Part shown: one piece after another, positions 57,220 to 64,000 of the stretch
Position numbering within the stretch: the first letter of the stretch is position 1
How the letters are laid out: each line of letters starts with the position of its first letter
Position numbers and translations under genes: made by a program
The notes under the pieces: model-generated
What the model saw: only the letters and a program-made list of their open reading frames with translations
Database searches by the model: none
Told to the model about the DNA's origin: nothing
From: Cohnella thailandensis
GTDB taxonomy: Bacteria; Bacillota; Bacilli; Paenibacillales; Paenibacillaceae
NCBI RefSeq assembly: GCF_014212135.1
Contig: NZ_JACJVQ010000001.1
Coordinates: forward strand, 1-64,000
Direction: 5' to 3'
Length of the DNA: 64,000 bases

Positions 57220-58464
57220 TTACCCGTTCAGGCCGGAAGCGCCGTTCACTCCGGAGGATACCTTCAGGCGCAGCGCGTTCAGGCGAATGAAGCCGGTCGC
57301 GTCGCCTTGGTCGTAGGCCTGGGTCGGGTCGGCTTCCATCGTCGCGATGTGAGGGTTGTACAGGCTGACCGGGCTCTTGAGGCCGGCGGCCATGACGTTG
57401 CCCTTGTACAGCTTCAAACGAACGGTGCCCGTCACGTTCTTCTGGCTCTCGTTCACGAGCGCTTGGATCGCCAGACGCTCCGGAGCGAACCAGAAGCCGT
57501 TGTACACGAGCGAAGCGTACTTGGAGATAAGCGAGTCGCGCAGGTGCATGACGTCGCGGTCCATCGTCAGCGACTCCATTTTGCGATGGGCGGTGAACAG
57601 GATCGTGCCGCCCGGCGTCTCGTATACGCCGCGGCTCTTCATGCCGACGAAGCGGTTCTCCACCATATCCACGCGTCCGATGCCGTGCTTGCCGCCCAGC
57701 TCGTTCAGCTTCTCCATGACGGCCAGCGGGCTCAGCTTCTCCCCGTTCACGGTCACGCAATTGCCGCCTTCGAAGTCCAGTTCCACGTATTCCGCTTGGT
57801 CCGGAGCTTTCTCCGGGGAGACGCTCAGCACGTACATGTCCTGCACGTCGTCCGCGCTGGAGTCGAACCAAGGATCCTCGAGCATGCCGCTCTCGAAGCT
57901 GATGTGCAGCAGGTTGCGGTCCATCGAATAAGGCTTCGCCGCGGAGGCTTGAACGTTGATGCCGTGCTTCTCGGCGTAAGCGATCATCTCGGCGCGTCCC
58001 GGAAACGCGTTGCGGAACGCTTCATCGCGCCAAGGAGCGATCACTTTAATGTCGGGAGCCAGGGCGGCGGCCGTCAGCTCGAAGCGGACTTGGTCGTTGC
58101 CCTTGCCGGTAGCGCCGTGGGCGATCGCCGTCGCGCCTTCCGCGCGGGCGATCTCGACCATGCGCTTGGCGATCAGCGGACGGGCGATCGAGGTGCCGAG
58201 CAGGTATTGGCCTTCGTACAGGGCGCCCGCTTGGAACATCGGATAGATGAAGTCCTTCGCGAATTCGTCGCGCAGGTCGTCGATGTACACCTTGGAAGCG
58301 CCGGTCTTGATCGCCTTCTCTTCGAGGCCGTCCAGCTCCTCCTTCTGGCCGATGTCCGCGGTAAAGGTGATGATCTCCGCGTCGTAGGTTTCTTTAAGCC
58401 AAGTCAGGATGACGGAAGTGTCCAGGCCGCCGGAGTAGGCGAGCACGATTTTTTCTTTAGCCAT
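57220..58464 (-). CDS. argG: Argininosuccinate synthase
   Basis: It condenses citrulline and aspartate with ATP. 414 residues, starting [19 protein letters not shown] (PP-loop), with [44 protein letters not shown]. The C terminus is slightly extended ([13 protein letters not shown]). GAAGGAG about 14 bases before the ATG. 48 bases after argF. Confidence 0.97.
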   Translation of the reverse strand: MAKEKIVLAYSGGLDTSVILTWLKETYDAEIITFTADIGQKEELDGLEEKAIKTGASKVYIDDLRDEFAKDFIYPMFQAGALYEGQYLLGTSIARPLIAKRMVEIARAEGATAIAHGATGKGNDQVRFELTAAALAPDIKVIAPWRDEAFRNAFPGRAEMIAYAEKHGINVQASAAKPYSMDRNLLHISFESGMLEDPWFDSSADDVQDMYVLSVSPEKAPDQAEYVELDFEGGNCVTVNGEKLSPLAVMEKLNELGGKHGIGRVDMVENRFVGMKSRGVYETPGGTILFTAHRKMESLTMDRDVMHLRDSLISKYASLVYNGFWFAPERLAIQALVNESQKNVTGTVRLKLYKGNVMAAGLKSPVSLYNPHIATMEADPTQAYDQGDATGFIRLNALRLKVSSGVNGASGLNG

Positions 58465-58512
58465 GGGTGGGTAAACGCTCCTTCGTTATCTGGTCTATCG
58501 ATCGTACAAAAT

Positions 58513-59472
<960 letters not shown>

Positions 59473-59537
59473 GGCGATTCCTCCTTTGCTTCTCTATTTT
59501 TTGGCCGGCGTCCAGGGGACGACTAAGGCGTTTTAAT

Positions 59538-60716
59538 TTAGTTTGTGGCAGCCGCCAGCTGTTCGGACAGGACCGAAGCCAGGATGCCGACCGCTTCGTC
59601 GATCTCTTCTTCGGCAATGAGCAGGTTCGGAAGCAGGCGCAGGACGTTCGGTCCGGCCGTGATGACGAGCAGGCCGCGCTGCTGCAGGGCGGCGACGATG
59701 TCCGCGACCGGTCCCGCGCACTCGATTCCGACGAGCAAGCCGCGGCCGCGCACTTCCACGACGTTAGGCAGGTCGTTCAGGGCTGCGCGCAGCTTGGAGA
59801 TCAGAAGCTCGCCGGATGCCGCGGCGCGCTCGGGCGCTTGCTCGATCAGCATCGTCTCGATCGTGGCGATGATCGCCGCCGTGGCGATCGGCGTGCCGCT
59901 GAACGTCGAGCCGTGCGAGCCTGCCGTGAACGCCGGAATGAGCGGAGCCTTCGCCAGCATGGCGCCGACCGGGAAGCCGCTTCCGATGCCCTTGGCCAAG
60001 GTGAAAATATCCGGTTCGATGCCGTAGTGCTCGTAGGCGAACAGCTTGCCGGTCCGTCCCATTCCCGTCTGAATCTCGTCGAGAATGAGCAGGATGCCTT
60101 CGCGGTCGCACAGCTCGCGAACCTCGCGCACGAATTGCGGATCCGCTTCGAGCACGCCGCCTTCGGCCTGGATGAGCTCCAGCATGATCGCGGCCGTCTT
60201 GTCCGTGATCGCTGCCTTAAGTGCTTCGATATCGTTAAGCGGAACGTGAACGAAGCCGACCGGAAGAGGCAGGAAGCCTTCCTTTACCTTATCTTGGCCC
60301 GTTGCCGTCAAAGTAGCCAGCGTGCGCCCGTGGAACGATTGCGTGAACGTAACGATCTCGTAACGCTCGTTGCCGAGCACCTTCTGATGGTAACGGCGGG
60401 CGATCTTGATCGCCGCCTCGTTCGCTTCGGCGCCGCTGTTGCAGAAGAACACGGCGTCGGCGCAGCTGTTGTCGGTCAGCAGCTTGGCCGCTTTCTCTTG
60501 ATTCGGGTTGTAGAACAGGTTGGATACGTGCCACAGCTGATCCAACTGATTCACGAGAGCGTTCTTCACCCGTTCCGGCACGTGCCCGAGACTCGTCACC
60601 GCGATGCCGGTCATGAAGTCGAGATACTCCTTGCCCTGGTCGTCCCACAGACGGCTTCCTTTCCCCTTCACTATGGTAATCGGATAGCGCGCGAATGTCG
60701 GAAACAAACTGCTCAT
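59538..60716 (-). CDS. argD: Acetylornithine aminotransferase
   Basis: A class III PLP aminotransferase making N-acetylornithine; many also serve lysine synthesis. 392 residues with FCNSGAEANEAAIKIARR, LILDEIQTGMGRTGKLFAYEHYGIEPDIFTLAKGIGSGFPVGAML (PLP Lys in LAKGIG) and GSHGSTFSGTPIATAA. AAAGGAGAG before the ATG. 39 bases after argB. Confidence 0.95.
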   Translation of the reverse strand: MSSLFPTFARYPITIVKGKGSRLWDDQGKEYLDFMTGIAVTSLGHVPERVKNALVNQLDQLWHVSNLFYNPNQEKAAKLLTDNSCADAVFFCNSGAEANEAAIKIARRYHQKVLGNERYEIVTFTQSFHGRTLATLTATGQDKVKEGFLPLPVGFVHVPLNDIEALKAAITDKTAAIMLELIQAEGGVLEADPQFVREVRELCDREGILLILDEIQTGMGRTGKLFAYEHYGIEPDIFTLAKGIGSGFPVGAMLAKAPLIPAFTAGSHGSTFSGTPIATAAIIATIETMLIEQAPERAAASGELLISKLRAALNDLPNVVEVRGRGLLVGIECAGPVADIVAALQQRGLLVITAGPNVLRLLPNLLIAEEEIDEAVGILASVLSEQLAAATN

Positions 60717-60755
60717 CTCAATCTCTCCTTTCCAACCCTGTAATGTGATAAAAGA

Positions 60756-61541
60756 TTAACCTCGCAAAATACGAGTTCCGATTCCGCCTTCGCGAACCGC
60801 GCGGCTCAGAACCTTCGGCGTCGCTCCGTCCACGATCAGGACTTCCTTCACGTCGCCGTGCAGGCAGCTCATGGCCGCTCGCACTTTCGGAATCATCCCG
60901 CCGTAGATCTCGCCGCTCGCGATCATCTCCTCGATGTCCGCGAACGTTACTTGCGGCAGCACCTTTTTCTCCCCGTCTACCGTCCTCATGATGCCGGGAA
61001 CGTCGGTGACGACGATCATTCGCTCGACGCCCAGCCCGGAAGCGACCGCTCCCGCCGCCGTGTCGGCGTTGATGTTGTAGCGCTGGCCTTGCTTGTCGAT
61101 GCCGATCGGAGCGATAACCGGAAGATAGCCCAGCTTCAGGATGCCCTCGATCAGCTCCGAGTTGACGCCTACGGTGTCCCCGACAAAGCCCAGCTCGCCG
61201 GCGTTCTCGACCGGCTGCGCCTCGATCAGGCGGCCGTCCGTGCCCGACAGGCCCAGCGCCTTCGCCCCGTTCTGCTGCAGCTTGCGAACGATCTCCTTGT
61301 TGATGCGCCCCGCGAGCACCATCTCGACGACCTCGAGGGTCGCTTCGTCGGTCACGCGCAGCCCGTTCAGGAACTTGCTCTCGATGTTAAGCTTGCCGAG
61401 CGTCTCGTTGATGGCCGGCCCGCCCCCATGGACGATAACCGTCTCCACTCCGCTCTCCTGCAGTTCCCTTATATCTTGGAAAAAAGCGTCCGGAAGGGCA
61501 GCCAGCGTGCTGCCCCCGCACTTCATGACGAATCTCTTCAC
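60756..61541 (-). CDS. argB: Acetylglutamate kinase
   Basis: Phosphorylates N-acetylglutamate, the second step of the pathway. 261 residues of the amino acid kinase fold: MKCGGSTLAALP, TVIVHGGGPAINETLGKL, GLSGTDGRLIEAQP, YNINADTAAGAVASGLG, GGMIPKVRAAMSCL. There is no N-terminal helix of the arginine-inhibited hexameric type, so it may be insensitive. The start is a GTG at 61541, 13 bases after argJ. Confidence 0.95.
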   Translation of the reverse strand: MKRFVMKCGGSTLAALPDAFFQDIRELQESGVETVIVHGGGPAINETLGKLNIESKFLNGLRVTDEATLEVVEMVLAGRINKEIVRKLQQNGAKALGLSGTDGRLIEAQPVENAGELGFVGDTVGVNSELIEGILKLGYLPVIAPIGIDKQGQRYNINADTAAGAVASGLGVERMIVVTDVPGIMRTVDGEKKVLPQVTFADIEEMIASGEIYGGMIPKVRAAMSCLHGDVKEVLIVDGATPKVLSRAVREGGIGTRILRG

Positions 61542-61554
61542 TGACCGCGCCCCC

Positions 61555-62784
61555 TTACGTCCGGTAAGCGGCGTTGATCCGGACGTAGTCGTACGTCAGA
61601 TCGCAGCCCCAAGCGACCGCTTGCCCGCTTCCGTAGTTCAGGTCGACGCGAATGGCAACCGTATCGCCTTTAAGGTAAGCGAGCGCCTCATCCTCGTCGA
61701 ACGCCACCGGCCTCGACTGCTCCAGCACGGAGATATCGCCGAGCCGGATATCGACCGCGTTCACGTCGACCGGACGCCCCGCGCGGCCGACCGCCGCGAT
61801 GATCCGGCCCCAGTTCGCGTCGGCGCCGAAAGCGGCGGACTTCACGAGGCTGGACCCGATGATCGTCTTAGCGATCGCTTGCGCGTCCTCGTCGGACCGC
61901 GCGCCGGTTACCGTCGTCTCGATCAGCTTGGTCGCGCCTTCGCCGTCGCGGGCGATCGCCTTCGCCAGAACCTCGCACACGTAGCGGAGGCCGTCCGCGA
62001 ACGCCGCGAAATCCGGATGCTCGCGGGTCAGCTCCTTGTTGCCGGCCAGGCCGCTGGCCATCGCCACGAGCATGTCGTTCGTGCTCGTGTCCCCGTCAAC
62101 GGTGATCATGTTGAACGTCACGTTGGTCGCTTCGCGAAGCAGCTCTTGCAGAAGTTCAGAAGATATCGAAGCATCCGTCGTTACGAAGCCGAGCATCGTC
62201 GCCATGTTCGGATGAATCATGCCCGAGCCTTTGGCCGCGCCGGCGATCGTCACTTCCTGCCCGTCTACGGTTACGCGGACGCAGGAGGTCTTCTTCACGA
62301 GGTCGGTCGTCAGGATTGCTTGGCAGAAATCGTCCGACCCTTGCTCGTTCGCCTGAAGCTTCTCCGGGAGCTTCGCGATGCCGGAGGACACCCGATCCAT
62401 TTTCAACAATTCGCCGATAACGCCCGTGGACGCCACCGCGACTTGGTGCTTCGGAATGCCGAGAGCTTCGGCCATCTCGGATCGCATCGTCCGGGCGTCG
62501 TCTTCGCCTTGCTTGCCCGTGCAGGCGTTGGCGTTGCCGCTGTTGACCAGCATCGCGCGCAGCTTGCCTTCCTCCGCCAGGCTCTCCCGCGTCACCTGAA
62601 GCGGTGCCGCCTGGAACAAATTCGTCGTATATACGGCCGCCGCCGCGGCGGGGACTTCGCAAACAATGACTCCCAGATCGTGTCTGTCCGTTTTTTTCAG
62701 GCCGCAATGCAGTCCGCCCGCCTTGAAGCCCTTAGGCGTCGTGATGCCGCCCTCGATGATAGCGTATGTCTTCCCCATGGTCAC
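61555..62784 (-). CDS. argJ: Bifunctional ornithine acetyltransferase/N-acetylglutamate synthase
   Basis: It recycles the acetyl group from acetylornithine to glutamate and may also make acetylglutamate from acetyl-CoA. About 409 residues; the self-cleavage and nucleophile motif is AKGSGMIHPNMATMLGFVTTDA, with cleavage before Thr in MATML. GTG 62784 has GGAGG 7 bases upstream; ATG 62778 (MGKTYAII) is the alternative but is 13 bases from it. 24 bases after argC. Confidence 0.95.
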   Translation of the reverse strand: MTMGKTYAIIEGGITTPKGFKAGGLHCGLKKTDRHDLGVIVCEVPAAAAAVYTTNLFQAAPLQVTRESLAEEGKLRAMLVNSGNANACTGKQGEDDARTMRSEMAEALGIPKHQVAVASTGVIGELLKMDRVSSGIAKLPEKLQANEQGSDDFCQAILTTDLVKKTSCVRVTVDGQEVTIAGAAKGSGMIHPNMATMLGFVTTDASISSELLQELLREATNVTFNMITVDGDTSTNDMLVAMASGLAGNKELTREHPDFAAFADGLRYVCEVLAKAIARDGEGATKLIETTVTGARSDEDAQAIAKTIIGSSLVKSAAFGADANWGRIIAAVGRAGRPVDVNAVDIRLGDISVLEQSRPVAFDEDEALAYLKGDTVAIRVDLNYGSGQAVAWGCDLTYDYVRINAAYRT

Positions 62785-62808
62785 TCTCGTTCCTCCGTTA
62801 TGGGTCTA

Positions 62809-63867
62809 TTATGGATAAACCGGCGTAAACAGCAGGCCCAGCGTCTCGTCCCAGCCCATCATCAGGTTCAGGTTCTGGATCGCTTGGCCGGCCGCGCCCT
62901 TCACGAGGTTGTCGATGACGGAGATGATCGTGATTCTCCCCGTTCTCGCATCCACGTTCATGCCGATGTCGCAGTAGTTCGAGCCATACACTTCCTTCGT
63001 CGCCGGATACGTCCCCGTCGGGCGCACGCGCACGAAGCGGCGGCCTTCGTAAAACTGCCGGTACAGCTCGTTAAAGTCGGCGCTCGTACGGCTTTTATCC
63101 GTCAGTGTCGCATACATCGTGCTCATAATCCCGCGAGTCATCGGAACCAGATGGGTCGTGAAGGTCGTCGTGACCGGCCTTCCGGCCGCGCGCGACAGAA
63201 CCATCTCGATCTCCGGCGTATGCTGATGGACGCCCACCTTGTACGCCTTGAAGTTCTCGTTCACTTCGGAGTAGTGGTTCGCCATGCTGAGGCCGCGTCC
63301 GCCGCCGGATACGCCCGTCTTGGAGTCGATAATGATCGTGTCCGGATCGATCCAGCCCGCCTTAACGGCAGGGTACAGGCCCAGCGTCGTCGCCGTCGGG
63401 AAGCAGCCCGGGTTGGAGACGAAGTCGGCGCCCTTCACTTCGTCCGCGAACAGCTCGCTCATGCCGAACACGGCGCGGTCCAGGTAGCCCTGCTCCGGCG
63501 CGTCCTTCTTATACCACTGCGAGTAAACGTCGGCTTCCTTGAGCCGGAAGTCTCCGGATAGGTCGATCACCTTCAGGCCCGCTTCCAGCATAGACGGCAC
63601 CAGCTTCGTGCTCACGCCATGAGGGGTCGCGAGGAATACGACGTCCGCTTTACTCTTCAGCAGCTGCGGATCGACTTCGTCCAGCGTGTCCGTGACGATC
63701 TCGTACAAGTGAGGAAAACCTTCCGAATAAAGAGTCCCCGCGTTGGACGAGGAGACGACCGAGGTGACCGTCACGTACGGATGAGCGGCCAAAAGGCGAA
63801 TAAGCTCCACGCCGCCATACCCGGTGGAGCCGACGATCGCCGCGCGTACTTGAGTTCCGTGTGTCAT
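62809..63867 (-). CDS. argC: N-acetyl-gamma-glutamyl-phosphate reductase
   Basis: NADPH-dependent reduction to N-acetylglutamate semialdehyde. 352 residues: Rossmann start AAIVGSTGYGGVELIRLLAAHP, catalytic Cys in VSNPGCFPTATTLGLYPAV, and GVSGGGRGLSMANHYSEVNENFKAYKVGVHQHTPEIE with the conserved His. First gene of the operon; GGGAGAG lies 7 bases before the ATG. Confidence 0.96.
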   Translation of the reverse strand: MTHGTQVRAAIVGSTGYGGVELIRLLAAHPYVTVTSVVSSSNAGTLYSEGFPHLYEIVTDTLDEVDPQLLKSKADVVFLATPHGVSTKLVPSMLEAGLKVIDLSGDFRLKEADVYSQWYKKDAPEQGYLDRAVFGMSELFADEVKGADFVSNPGCFPTATTLGLYPAVKAGWIDPDTIIIDSKTGVSGGGRGLSMANHYSEVNENFKAYKVGVHQHTPEIEMVLSRAAGRPVTTTFTTHLVPMTRGIMSTMYATLTDKSRTSADFNELYRQFYEGRRFVRVRPTGTYPATKEVYGSNYCDIGMNVDARTGRITIISVIDNLVKGAAGQAIQNLNLMMGWDETLGLLFTPVYP

Positions 63868-64000
63868 ATGCTATCTCTCCCATTTTAAGCCAGTTAAGAG
63901 GTTCCGATATTTAAAAAACGGCTAATCCGCCGAGCACGATCCGCAGGATGCCACAATTTCCTTCTATAGACAAACCTTTCTCATTGTAACGAATTCCGAC
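63868..64000 (-). promoter_or_regulatory. Upstream region of the arginine operon
   Basis: The region contains a short hairpin CGGC-N6-GCCG followed on minus by TTTTTT (63927-63912), which could act as a weak attenuator. A ArgR box is not clear, and the promoter may lie partly outside the window. Confidence 0.3.

Noticed and set aside
61141..63561. An 806-codon open frame on plus, antisense to argB, argJ and argC
   Set aside because: Same mirror-frame effect opposite certain genes; no recognisable domain.

Overview
The window looks like chromosomal DNA of a GC-rich, low-GC-phylum Gram-positive of the Paenibacillaceae (Cohnella/Paenibacillus-like). The evidence is the gene content and order: pcrB-pcrA-ligA, ftsE-ftsX-M23 hydrolase-ctpB-minJ, ykkCD behind a guanidine-I riboswitch, sdpR/sdpI, Bacillus-type LexA boxes, a CgeB-like spore-coat glycosyltransferase, copper-amine-oxidase 'stalk' domain secreted proteins, and Bacillus-style ribosome binding sites. 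Species assignment is inference only.

Layout. 1-340: leader and tandem promoters of an rRNA operon that reads leftward out of the window. 0.3-9 kb: DUF4395 membrane protein, then ligA-pcrA-pcrB, galU and a UDP-glucose-dehydrogenase-like protein without the catalytic Cys, all on minus. 9-17 kb (minus): CgeB-like glycosyltransferase, a basic reading frame without a usable start, a U32/RlhA-like rRNA hydroxylation protein, a secreted stalk-domain protein and an HtrA-like protease. 17-30 kb: DinB, DUF817 and YwaF-like membrane proteins, a two-component pair, a TetR repressor divergent from an ABC exporter with two identical operator dyads, and a STAND/LuxR regulator-rpiA-hybrid kinase operon. 30-33 kb: ilvBN. 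33-43 kb: uvrA and uvrB, each with its own LexA-type promoter, separated by an acetyltransferase-SDR pair, a frameshifted IS110 transposase, repeats, and an IS1595-like transposase relative that also carries a perfect LexA box. 43-47 kb: SPFH protein with zinc-ribbon partner, sdpR-sdpI, and the guanidinium exporter pair. 47-55 kb: the cell-division/cell-wall cluster minJ-ctpB-M23-ftsX-ftsE and a VanW protein. 55-64 kb: repeat array, then the arginine operon argCJBDFGH on minus.

The most unusual signals are: (1) an SOS-type promoter in front of a transposase-like gene whose catalytic DDE residues appear lost, next to two uvr genes whose promoters have the same geometry; (2) a dispersed intergenic repeat with core GCCTCTCCCTTTCGCTCAGG, found in many gaps and expanded into a ~100-bp tandem array at 54978-55308; (3) a 20-bp perfect inverted repeat framing 318 bp downstream of the IS110 gene; (4) the Cys-less UDP-glucose dehydrogenase paralogue; (5) the basic reading frame at 10504-11039, which ends at a strong terminator but starts only out of frame. 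No CRISPR array, tRNA gene or prophage was seen.
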